A DNA stretch of 64,000 bases from Raineyella sp034933565 (GTDB lineage Bacteria > Actinomycetota > Actinomycetes > Propionibacteriales > Propionibacteriaceae), in NCBI RefSeq assembly GCF_034933565.1, contig NZ_JAYFNG010000027.1, forward strand, positions 1-64,000. Reading direction: 5' to 3'. A program made the position numbers and the translations under genes. Below are positions 35,247 through 43,259 of the stretch, piece by piece. Positions within the stretch are counted from its first letter, which is position 1; every line of letters starts with the position of its first letter. The notes beneath the pieces are model-generated. The model was not told the origin of the DNA and did not search any database. It saw nothing but the letters and a program-made list of their open reading frames with translations.

Positions 35247-38200
35247 ATGCGCAAGATCATCGACGGTAACGAGGCCGCCGCCTCGGTCGCCTACCGACTC
35301 AACGAACTGTGTTCGATCTACCCGATCACCCCGTCCTCGACGATGGCCGAGCTCTGCGACGAGTGGTCCGCCCGGGGCCTGCGCAACGTCTGGGACACCG
35401 TGCCCAGCGTGATCGAGATGCAGTCCGAGGGAGGCGCCGCCGGCGCCATGCACGGCGCGCTCCAGGGCGGTGCGATGAGCACCACCTTCACCGCCTCCCA
35501 GGGCCTGCTCCTGATGATCCCGAACATGTACAAGATCGCCGGCGAGCTGACCTCCACGGTCTTCCACGTCGCCGCCCGGGCGCTCGCCACCCAGGGCCTG
35601 TCGATCTTCGGTGACCACCAGGACGTGATGGCCGTACGTCAGACCGGCTTCGCGCTGCTGGCGTCCTGCTCCCCGCAGGAGGCGCACGACATGGCGGCCG
35701 TCGCCGAGATGGCGACGCTGCGCTCCCGGGTGCCGTTCCTGCACTTCTTCGACGGTTTCCGGACGTCGCACGAGCTGAACACCGTCGAGATGCTCTCCGA
35801 CGACGACCTGCGGGCGCTGGTGCCCAAGGAGCTCGTCCGCGAGCACCGCCGCCGGGCACTCGACCCCGAGCATCCGTTCATCCGCGGCACCGCGCAGAAC
35901 CCGGACGTCTACTTCCAGGCCCGCGAGTCGGCCAACCCGTTCTACCAAGCGGTGCCGGGCATCGTCGCCCGGGCGATGGACGACTTCGCCGCCCGGACCG
36001 GCCGGCGCTACGACCTGGTCGAGTACACCGGTGCGCCCGACGCCGACCGGGTGATCGTGCTGATGGGGTCGGCCGTGCACACCGCGCGGGCCACCGCCGC
36101 GTACCTCAACGCCCACGGGCAGAAGGTCGGCGTCGTCAACGTACGCCTCTACCGGCCGCTGCCGACCGCCGAGCTGCTCGCCGCGATCCCCGCGACCGCG
36201 CAGCACGTCGCCGTGCTGGACCGCACCAAGGAGCCGGGCGCCGGCGGCGAGCCGCTGTTCCTCGACGTGGTCACCGCGCTGGGCGAGGCGTACGCCGCCG
36301 GCACCCGGGCGACGATGCCGAAGGTCCACGGCGGCCGCTACGGCCTGGGGTCGAAGGACGTCACCCCGGCGATGCTGGTCGGCGTGTTCGACGAGCTGCG
36401 CGCCGACCAGCCCCGGCCCCGGTTCACCGTCGGCATCGACGACGACGTCACCCACCTCTCGGTGTCGTACGACGCCGACCTGGACATCGAGGACCCGCAG
36501 ACCCGCCGGGCGGTGTTCTACGGCATCGGCTCCGACGGCACCGTCGGCGCCAACAAGAACACCATCAAGATCCTCGGCGCGGACGACGACCGCTACGCCC
36601 AGGGCTACTTCGTCTACGACTCGAAGAAGTCCGGCTCCCGGACGACCTCGCACCTGCGCTTCGGCCCCAAGCCGATCGACGCGCCGTACCTGGTGGCGAA
36701 GGCCGACTTCATCGGCATCCACCACTGGTCGATCCTGGAGAACGTCGACACCCTGACCTTCGCCCGCCGCGGCACCGTGCTGCTGCTCAACAGCCCGTAC
36801 GGCACCGAGGAAGTGTGGGACCGGCTGCCGCAGCCGATGCAGGAGAAGATCCTGGCCAAGGACATCGAGGTGTACGTCATCGACGCCACCGCGGTGGCCC
36901 GCAGCGCCGGGATGGGCAACCGGACCAACACCGTGCTGCAGGCCTGCTACTTCGCCATCTCCGGGGTGCTGCCGCGCGAGGAGTCGATCAAGCGGATCAA
37001 GGACTCGATCACCAAGACGTACCTGCGCAAGGGTGAGGAGGTGGTGAAGAAGAACCACGCGGCCGTCGACATGGCCGTCGAGCACCTGCACAAGGTGACG
37101 ACCCCGGGCCGGGTCACCTCCACCCACGGTCTGCGCAACCCGATCCCGGCCGATGCCCCGGAGTTCGTCCGCACCGTCACCTCGGTGATGATGGCCGACC
37201 TCGGCGACACCCTGCCGGTCAGCGCCCTGCCGGTCGACGGCACCTACCCGTCCGGCACCACGCAGTACGAGAAGCGCAACGTCTCGGAGATCGTCGCCGA
37301 GTGGGACCCGGAGACCTGCATCCAGTGCGGCAACTGCTCGATCGTCTGCCCGCACGGCGTGATCCGGTCGAAGTTCTACGCCCCCGAGCTGCTGGAGAAC
37401 GCCCCGGCCGGCTTCCGGTCCGCGGAGCTGGCCGCCGCTGGTCTGCCCGACACCCGCTACACGCTGCAGGTGTTCGCCGAGGACTGCACCGGCTGTGGTC
37501 TGTGCACCGAGGCCTGCCCGGTCTCCCCGCTCGGCCAGCCGCACCGCAAGGCGATCAACCTCTCACCGGTGCTGGGGCGCCTGGAGCAGGAGAAGGAGAA
37601 CATCGAGTTCTTCGAGACGCTGCCGCAGAACAACCGCACCCGGGTGGACTTCGGCACCGTCCGCGGCACCCAGTTCCTGGAGCCGCTGTTCGAGTTCTCC
37701 GGCGCCTGCAGCGGCTGCGGCGAGACGCCGTACATCAAGCTGCTGACCCAGCTCTTCGGTGACCGCGCGACGGTGGCCAACGCCACCGGCTGCTCCTCGA
37801 TCTACGGCGGCAACCTGCCGACCACCCCGTGGTCGAAGAACGCCGAGGGCCGCGGCCCGGCCTGGTCCAACAGCCTGTTCGAGGACAACGCGGAGTTCGG
37901 CCTGGGGCTGCGCCTGGCGGCCGACGTGCACACCGCGCAGGCCCGCAAGATGACCGGTGAGCTGCGCGAGCAGGCCGGCCCCGAGCTGATCGACGCCCTG
38001 CTCGACGCACCCCAGTTCAGCGAGTCCGACTTCGCCGCCCAACGGGCCCGGGTCGACCTGCTGAAGACCCGGCTGGACGAGCTGGAGGCCGACGGCCTGG
38101 ACGAGTACCACCAGGAGAAGGTCAACAACCTGCGCTCGGTGGTCGACCACCTGATCCGCCGGTCGGTCTGGATCGTCGGCGGCGACGGCTGGGCCTTCGA

Positions 38201-38840
38201 CATCGGCTCGGGCGGCCTGGACCACGTGCTCGCCTCCGGGCGCAACGTCAACATCCTGGTGCTCGACACCGAGGTCTACTCCAACACCGGCGGCCAGGCC
38301 TCGAAGGCCTCCCCGCTCGGCGCGGTCGCCAAGTTCGCCACCGCGGGCAAGGTGACCCAGTCGAAGGACCTGGCGATGCAGGCGATCGCGTACGGCAACG
38401 TGTACGTCGCCCGGGTCGCGATGGGCGCCGACCCGCAGCAGACGCTGAGGGCGTTCCGCGAGGCCGAGGCGTACGACGGGCCGTCGCTGATCCTGGCCTA
38501 CAGCCACTGCATCGCCCACGGCATCGACATGCGCAAGGGCCTCGACCAGCAGTACCTGGCGGTGAACACCGGCCACTGGCCGCTGATCCGGTACAACCCG
38601 GTGATCCGCGACGAGGGCGGCAACCCGTTCCTGCTCGACTCGCCGCGGCCGCGGATCCCGCTGCGCGACTACCGCGCCAAGGAACTGCGGTTCCGGATGC
38701 TGCAGAAGGCCGACCCGGCCGAGGCCGAGCGGCTGCTCGCCCTGGGCCAGGAGGCGGCCTCCCGACGCTGGCAGTCGTACGAGGAACTGGCCACCCGCGG
38801 CGCCGACGAGTTCGCCGCCGATGCACGGAAGGGACTGTGA
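35247..38840 (+). CDS. nifJ: Pyruvate:ferredoxin (flavodoxin) oxidoreductase
   Basis: A 1197-residue single-chain PFOR that decarboxylates pyruvate to acetyl-CoA and reduces ferredoxin or flavodoxin. Domains in order: pyrimidine-binding domain (start MRKIIDGNEAAASVAYRLNE), transketolase C-like domain, gamma domain, 2x[4Fe-4S] ferredoxin domain (CIQCGNCSIVCP at about 691-702 and CTGCGLCTEACP at about 747-758), and TPP/PP domain with CSGCGETPYIKLL (about 822), GGDGWAFDIGSGGLDH and NTGGQASKASPLGA. Full length. It is oxygen-sensitive in most organisms, suggesting anaerobic or microaerobic growth. Nothing indicates nitrogen fixation despite the symbol. Confidence 0.97.
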   Translation: MRKIIDGNEAAASVAYRLNELCSIYPITPSSTMAELCDEWSARGLRNVWDTVPSVIEMQSEGGAAGAMHGALQGGAMSTTFTASQGLLLMIPNMYKIAGELTSTVFHVAARALATQGLSIFGDHQDVMAVRQTGFALLASCSPQEAHDMAAVAEMATLRSRVPFLHFFDGFRTSHELNTVEMLSDDDLRALVPKELVREHRRRALDPEHPFIRGTAQNPDVYFQARESANPFYQAVPGIVARAMDDFAARTGRRYDLVEYTGAPDADRVIVLMGSAVHTARATAAYLNAHGQKVGVVNVRLYRPLPTAELLAAIPATAQHVAVLDRTKEPGAGGEPLFLDVVTALGEAYAAGTRATMPKVHGGRYGLGSKDVTPAMLVGVFDELRADQPRPRFTVGIDDDVTHLSVSYDADLDIEDPQTRRAVFYGIGSDGTVGANKNTIKILGADDDRYAQGYFVYDSKKSGSRTTSHLRFGPKPIDAPYLVAKADFIGIHHWSILENVDTLTFARRGTVLLLNSPYGTEEVWDRLPQPMQEKILAKDIEVYVIDATAVARSAGMGNRTNTVLQACYFAISGVLPREESIKRIKDSITKTYLRKGEEVVKKNHAAVDMAVEHLHKVTTPGRVTSTHGLRNPIPADAPEFVRTVTSVMMADLGDTLPVSALPVDGTYPSGTTQYEKRNVSEIVAEWDPETCIQCGNCSIVCPHGVIRSKFYAPELLENAPAGFRSAELAAAGLPDTRYTLQVFAEDCTGCGLCTEACPVSPLGQPHRKAINLSPVLGRLEQEKENIEFFETLPQNNRTRVDFGTVRGTQFLEPLFEFSGACSGCGETPYIKLLTQLFGDRATVANATGCSSIYGGNLPTTPWSKNAEGRGPAWSNSLFEDNAEFGLGLRLAADVHTAQARKMTGELREQAGPELIDALLDAPQFSESDFAAQRARVDLLKTRLDELEADGLDEYHQEKVNNLRSVVDHLIRRSVWIVGGDGWAFDIGSGGLDHVLASGRNVNILVLDTEVYSNTGGQASKASPLGAVAKFATAGKVTQSKDLAMQAIAYGNVYVARVAMGADPQQTLRAFREAEAYDGPSLILAYSHCIAHGIDMRKGLDQQYLAVNTGHWPLIRYNPVIRDEGGNPFLLDSPRPRIPLRDYRAKELRFRMLQKADPAEAERLLALGQEAASRRWQSYEELATRGADEFAADARKGL

Positions 38841-38841
38841 G

Positions 38842-39852
38842 ATGAAGCTCGCGACGACATACCTGGGGCTGCCGCTGCGCAACCCGCTGGTCGCCTCGGC
38901 CGGCCCGCTGTCGCAGACCGTCGAGGGGATCAGGCGCCTCGCCGACGGCGGCGTCGGGGCGGTGGTGCTCTACTCGGTGTTCGAGGAGCAGATCCGCCGC
39001 CAGGCCGAGGCCGACCGGGCCCTGGAGGAGCTGCACGCCGATGCGTTCGGGGAGGCCCTGTCGTACTTCCCCGACCTGCCCGGGCTGGCCGACGGTGACG
39101 TGCCCGCCGACTACCTGCGCCTCCTCGAGGACGGGGCGGAGGCGGCCGGGGTGCCGATCATCGGGTCGATCAACGGGTCGACCCGGGGCGGCTGGACCCA
39201 GTACGCCCGCCAGCTGCAGGACGCCGGGGCGGCGGCGATCGAGCTCAACATCTACTTCGTGGTCGGCGACATCTCGCTGTCCGGCCGCGAGGTCGAGCAG
39301 CGCCACCTCGACATCGTCCGGGCAGTCAAGCAGGCGGTGTCGATCCCGGTCGCGGTGAAGCTGTCGCCGTACTTCAGCTCGGTCGGCAACATGTGCCGGC
39401 AGCTGTCGGAGGCGGGCGCGGACGGCCTGGTGCTGTTCAACCGTTTCCTGCAGCCGGAGGTGGACGTCGACGCCCTCGACGTCGAGCCCGAGGTCGAGCT
39501 GTCGTCCCAGTACGAGGGCCGGCTGCCGCGCACCTGGATCGCCGCCCTCCGCGGCAAGGTGTCCGCGTCGCTGGCCGCGACGTCCGGCGTACGTGACGCC
39601 GACGACGTCGTGCGCTACCTGCTCGCCGGGGCCGACGTGGTGATGAGCACCTCCGCGCTGGTGCGCAACGGCACCGAGTACAGCGGGCAGATGCTGGCCG
39701 GTCTGGAGGACTGGATGGCCGCCAAGGGCTTCGACTCGGTGGACGACTTCCGGGGCCTGCTGGCCGTACGCCACCAGGACGAGAACGCCTACCAGCGCGC
39801 CGGCTACGTCACCGCCCTGGAGAAGGCGAAGAGCACCTACGGCTCACTCTGA
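38842..39852 (+). CDS. Dihydroorotate dehydrogenase-like flavoprotein
   Basis: A 336-residue FMN-binding TIM barrel. MKLATTYLGLPLRNPLVASA opens the barrel and GSINGSTRGGWTQYARQLQD, IPVAVKLSPY and the C-terminal phosphate site near AGADVVMSTSALVRNG fit the DHODH/PreA fold. The active-site cysteine/serine loop of true DHODs is not obvious, and no pyrimidine genes are nearby. It starts one base after the PFOR stop, with GGAAGGGA as ribosome site. Together with the GltD-like protein it recalls PreT-PreA dihydropyrimidine dehydrogenase split around PFOR. The substrate is unknown. Confidence 0.87.
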   Translation: MKLATTYLGLPLRNPLVASAGPLSQTVEGIRRLADGGVGAVVLYSVFEEQIRRQAEADRALEELHADAFGEALSYFPDLPGLADGDVPADYLRLLEDGAEAAGVPIIGSINGSTRGGWTQYARQLQDAGAAAIELNIYFVVGDISLSGREVEQRHLDIVRAVKQAVSIPVAVKLSPYFSSVGNMCRQLSEAGADGLVLFNRFLQPEVDVDALDVEPEVELSSQYEGRLPRTWIAALRGKVSASLAATSGVRDADDVVRYLLAGADVVMSTSALVRNGTEYSGQMLAGLEDWMAAKGFDSVDDFRGLLAVRHQDENAYQRAGYVTALEKAKSTYGSL

Positions 39853-39857
39853 CCCTC

Positions 39858-39899
39858 GGACCGACCGGGTCCGGCCCCGCGGCCCGACCCGGTCGGTCC
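39858..39899 (+). terminator. Terminator of the PFOR operon
   Basis: A perfect 14-bp stem GGACCGACCGGGTC (39858-39871 with 39886-39899), 5 nt past the last stop codon. The 14-nt loop can pair internally. Diverged copies of the arm sequence continue to about 39960. Confidence 0.85.
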
Positions 39900-39970
39900 G
39901 GCCCGTCGACCTGGTCGACCGGCCTGACTCGGTCGGTCCGGTCGGTCGACCTGGTCCCTCGGCCGGACGA

Positions 39971-40279
39971 TCAGCGGGAGGCGCCCTGTGCGGCCGCGAC
40001 CAGCTCGCGGAGGGCCTCGAGGTGTCCGTCGAGGGCGCGACGGCCGGCTGGGGTGATCCGGACCCAGGTACGGGCGCGTCCGGACTGCCCGGCGGGCTTG
40101 TCCAGGACGACGTAGCCGGCCTCGGTGAGGACCTTGAGCTGCTTGGACGCCACCGAGTCGGTGACGCCCAGGTGGTCGCGCAGGACACCGAACTCGACCG
40201 TGTCCGCTACCGCCAGCAGAGCCAGCGCCTTGAGCCGGTGCGGGGCGTGGACGATGTCCGGATCGGACAAATGTGGCAC
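39971..40279 (-). CDS. Winged-helix transcriptional regulator (MarR/ArsR-like)
   Basis: A 102-residue DNA-binding protein. HAPHRLKALALLAVADTVEF opens the winged helix, followed by LRDHLGVTDSVASKQLKVLTEAGYV and the wing with GRARTWVRITPAGRRAL. This is the HTH_27-type family of stand-alone wHTH proteins. GTG at 40279 is preferred (GGGGTGGAG 8 nt upstream) over a GTG three codons earlier. It is divergent from an MHS symporter. Two abutting palindromes in the gap are its likely sites. Confidence 0.85.
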   Translation of the reverse strand: MPHLSDPDIVHAPHRLKALALLAVADTVEFGVLRDHLGVTDSVASKQLKVLTEAGYVVLDKPAGQSGRARTWVRITPAGRRALDGHLEALRELVAAAQGASR

Positions 40280-40357
40280 AGACCACACTCCACCCCGTCT
40301 GCGTCACCTAGACTCGCAGCGCTCCCGAACCCTGGCCGTCCTGGTCGTACCCATGAC

Positions 40358-40389
40358 TTGAGCGGCCACTCAATTGAGCATTCACTCAA
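40358..40389. promoter_or_regulatory. Two abutting 16-bp operators TTGAG-N6-CTCAA
   Basis: Copies at 40358-40373 and 40374-40389 are each a perfect dyad with different 6-bp centres, so conservation is confined to the half sites. They lie between the wHTH gene and the symporter, 41 nt before the symporter ATG, in an AT-rich patch. A classic paired operator for a small dimeric repressor. Confidence 0.8.
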
Positions 40390-40430
40390 GGTCTCAGCCG
40401 AGACTCGCCCCTCTGATTCACAGGAGAACC

Positions 40431-41801
40431 ATGAGCGCAGTTCATCCCGACCCGACCGTCACCGCGCGGCAGCGACGCGACAGCCGCCGCGCGTACGCCG
40501 CCAGCTTCCTCGGCACCACGGTGGAGTTCTACGACTTCCTGCTGTACGCCTCCGCCGCCGGCCTCGTCTTCCCGAAGATCTTCTTCAGCGACCTCGACCC
40601 CCGCCTCGGCGCCACCCTCTCGTTCGTGATCCTGCTGTCCGGCTACCTGGCCCGCCCGATCGGCGGCCTCGTGTTCGGCCACTTCGGCGACCGCTTCGGC
40701 CGCAAGAACGTCCTCTTCGTCACCCTGCTGCTGATGGGCTTCGTCTCGGTCGGCATCGGCCTGCTGCCCACGTACGCCGCCATCGGCGTGGCCGCGCCGC
40801 TGGCACTGGTCGTGCTGCGGATCGTCCAGGGCCTGGCGATGGGTGGTGAGTGGGGCGGCGCCACGCTGATGTCGATGGAGCACGCCGGTCAGAAGTCCCG
40901 CGGGCTCGGCGCGAGCATCGCCACCGTCGGCGGCCCGGCCGGTGCCGTGCTGGCGACCGTCGTCCTCGCCCTGTTCTCCCGGATGCCCGACGCCCAGTTC
41001 CTCAACTGGGGCTGGCGCATCCCGTTCCTGTTCTCGGCCGTCATCGTGCTGATCGGCCTCTACCTGCGACTGCGCGTCACCGAGTCCCCTGATTTCCAGA
41101 AGGCCCTCGAGGCCGCCGAGGACGCCCATGACAAGGCCCTCCCGCTCGCGACCGTGGTCACCCGGTTCCCCGGCCAGGTGCTGCTCGGCACCTTCGCCGG
41201 CGCCGCCCCGCTGGCCATCCAGGGCCTGCTCGGCAGCTTCATGGTGCCGTTCGTGGTCTCCCAGCACCTCGTCGACCGGCAGACCGCGCTGCTGATGCTC
41301 GCCGCCGGCTACCTGGCGCAGATCCCCACCCTGCTGCTCTTCGCCCATCTGTCGGACCGGTTCGGCCGCCGCCCGGTGATGATCGTCGCCGGCATCGTCA
41401 GCGCGCTGCTGGTCTTCCCGGTGTTCGCCCTGTTCACCTCGGGCCGCCCGGCCCTCGTCCTGGTCGGCTTCCTGCTCGGCCTGATGGTGCTCCAGTCCTC
41501 GATGTTCGGCCCGCTCGGCGCGTTCCTCAGCGAGAAGTTCTCCACCGAGGCCCGCTACACCGGTGCCTCGCTGAGCTACCAGCTGGCCTCGATCGCCGGC
41601 GCCGGCACCATCCCGCTGATCGCCACCCGGATCGTCACCCCCGAGCACGGCCTGTCCTACCTCGGCTGGTACCTGATCGCCCTGTTCGCGCTGGCCGTCG
41701 GCGCGGTGCTGCTGTCCCGGGAGACCGCCGGGCGGACCCTGGACGCGGACACCACGCCCGCCCGGGTCCAGGGCGACGACCCGGAACTGGAGACCGTCTG
41801 A
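40431..41801 (+). CDS. MHS family MFS metabolite:proton symporter
   Basis: A 456-residue, 12-helix transporter of the metabolite:H+ symporter group (ProP, KgtP, ShiA relatives). SFLGTTVEFYDFLLYASAAG in helix 1, RPIGGLVFGHFGDRFGRKNV after helix 2 (motif A), and MGGEWGGATLMSMEHA are diagnostic. Substrates of the group are carboxylates or osmolytes; which one here is open. AGGAGA at 40422-40427 selects the ATG at 40431. Regulation by the divergent wHTH protein through the paired operators is likely. Confidence 0.92.
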   Translation: MSAVHPDPTVTARQRRDSRRAYAASFLGTTVEFYDFLLYASAAGLVFPKIFFSDLDPRLGATLSFVILLSGYLARPIGGLVFGHFGDRFGRKNVLFVTLLLMGFVSVGIGLLPTYAAIGVAAPLALVVLRIVQGLAMGGEWGGATLMSMEHAGQKSRGLGASIATVGGPAGAVLATVVLALFSRMPDAQFLNWGWRIPFLFSAVIVLIGLYLRLRVTESPDFQKALEAAEDAHDKALPLATVVTRFPGQVLLGTFAGAAPLAIQGLLGSFMVPFVVSQHLVDRQTALLMLAAGYLAQIPTLLLFAHLSDRFGRRPVMIVAGIVSALLVFPVFALFTSGRPALVLVGFLLGLMVLQSSMFGPLGAFLSEKFSTEARYTGASLSYQLASIAGAGTIPLIATRIVTPEHGLSYLGWYLIALFALAVGAVLLSRETAGRTLDADTTPARVQGDDPELETV

Positions 41802-41895
41802 TCACCGCCCGCTGATCAGGGCCGGCTGATCACGCCCCACCGATCAGGACGCGCCGCCTGCGGTGCACTGATCACGGCGTACTGATCACGGCGTA
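41799..41895. repeat. Cluster of TGATCA palindromes
   Basis: TGATCA occurs five times (41799, 41813, 41827, 41869, 41883), plus one CGATCA. The unit CTGATCACGGCGTA is perfectly duplicated at 41868-41895. The first overlaps the symporter stop codon. Lies in the convergent gap before the alcohol dehydrogenase gene. Confidence 0.85.
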
Positions 41896-42031
41896 CCGAC
41901 CCACGACTCGCGGCCGCACCTCCCGTTCACCCGAGCGGGAGGTGGGGCCGCGGCGTACGAACGGGGACGCCGGACAGGCCGGCGGATCGGTTCAGACAAC
42001 GGGGGCCGGGTGGACCGGGCGGACAGCCGGG

Positions 42032-43072
42032 TCAGAAGGTCGAGGCGTCGATCGCGAAGCGGTACTTCACGTCCGACCGCATCATCCGGTCGTACGCCTC
42101 GTTGATCCGGTCGGCCGCGATGACCTCGACCTGGGCGCCGATGGTGTTCTCCGCGCAGAAGTCGAGCATCTCCTGGGTCTCGGCGATCCCGCCGATCAGC
42201 GACCCGACGAAGGAGCGCCGCTGGTTGGTGAACATCCGCACCGGCGCCTCGAACGGCTGCTGCGGCAGGGCGACGTTGCACATCACCCCGTCGACCCGCA
42301 GGGTGCTCAGGTACGCGGCGAAATCCAGCGGAGCAGCGACTGTGTTGAGCACGAAGTCGAAGCGGCGCCGGGCACCGGCCAGGGCGCCCTCCTCGGAGGT
42401 CGCGACGTAGTCCGTGGCACCGAACCGGAGCGCATCGGCCTTCTTCGACGGGCTGTGCGAGAGCACGGTGACCTCGGCGCCCATCGCCGCGGCGATCTGG
42501 ACGCCCATGTGGCCCAGCCCGCCCATCCCGACGACGGCGACCCGGCTGCCCTCGCCGATCCCCCAGTGGTGCAGCGGGGAGTAGGTGGTGATCCCGGCGC
42601 ACAGCAGCGGCGCGGCCATCTCCCGCGGCAGGGTCTCGGGGACATGGACCGTGAACGCCTCCCGGACGACGATCTGCTGCGCGTAGCCACCCTGGGTGTA
42701 CTCGCCGTCGGGCATCGTCTGGCCGTACGTGAGGACGCGGCGGTCGCAGAACTGTTCCTCCCCCGCCAGGCAGTACTCGCACTCCCCGCAGGAGTCGACC
42801 ATGCAGCCGACACCGGCCACATCGCCCACCCGGAACCCGGTCACCTCGGAGCCGACCGCGGAGACGACGCCGACGATCTCGTGGCCGGGCGCCAGCGGCC
42901 ACTGCCGCTCCCCCCACTCACCGGTGACCGTGCTGACATCGGAGTGGCAGATGCCGCAGTAGGAGATGTCGATCCGGACGTCATCGGGGCGCAGGTCGCG
43001 ACGCTCCACGGTGAAGGGCTCGAGTGGCTTGCCGGCCCCGGGCGCTCCCCAGGCACGTACGGTGGTGGACAT
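42032..43072 (-). CDS. Zinc-dependent NAD(P)+ alcohol dehydrogenase (YahK/CAD-like)
   Basis: A 346-residue medium-chain dehydrogenase. Catalytic zinc ligands are visible in YCGICHSDVSTVTGEW (Cys38 region) and PLAPGHEIVGVV (His-Glu), and the structural zinc cysteines in GCMVDSCGECEYCLAGEEQFC (about residues 94-114), given here as GCMVDSCGECEYC and LAGEEQFC. The NAD(P) fold is VAVVGMGGLGHMGVQIAAAM. The pattern matches the YahK/cinnamyl-alcohol dehydrogenase group, broad NADPH-dependent aldehyde reductases. AGGAGG lies upstream of the ATG at 43072. A degenerate GACCGACGGCCCCC repeat fills 43130-43250 upstream. Confidence 0.94.
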   Translation of the reverse strand: MSTTVRAWGAPGAGKPLEPFTVERRDLRPDDVRIDISYCGICHSDVSTVTGEWGERQWPLAPGHEIVGVVSAVGSEVTGFRVGDVAGVGCMVDSCGECEYCLAGEEQFCDRRVLTYGQTMPDGEYTQGGYAQQIVVREAFTVHVPETLPREMAAPLLCAGITTYSPLHHWGIGEGSRVAVVGMGGLGHMGVQIAAAMGAEVTVLSHSPSKKADALRFGATDYVATSEEGALAGARRRFDFVLNTVAAPLDFAAYLSTLRVDGVMCNVALPQQPFEAPVRMFTNQRRSFVGSLIGGIAETQEMLDFCAENTIGAQVEVIAADRINEAYDRMMRSDVKYRFAIDASTF

Positions 43073-43259
43073 CTGGCCTCCTGTCGGTGCGGACAGCTTG
43101 CACGTTAGTCGCCACCGGCCGACGCGGCCAGCCCCGACCGACGGTGCACCATGCCGATCAACGGACCACCGACCGACGGCCCCCCGACCGACGGCCCCCC
43201 GGCCGACCGGCCACCGGAACCACCCCGGGCCGACCGGCCACCGGAGCACCACGGCCCGG

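Noticed and set aside
33441..37544. A 1367-codon open frame on the minus strand opposite the PFOR operon
   Set aside because: It is antisense to three intact, recognisable genes; long spurious frames are expected at this GC content, and its protein is Arg/Gly/His/Asp-rich with no domain.
35247..38840. NifJ plus a NifX-like gene read as nitrogen fixation
   Set aside because: No nitrogenase structural or FeMo-co genes are present; PFOR and orphan NifX domains are common in non-fixers.
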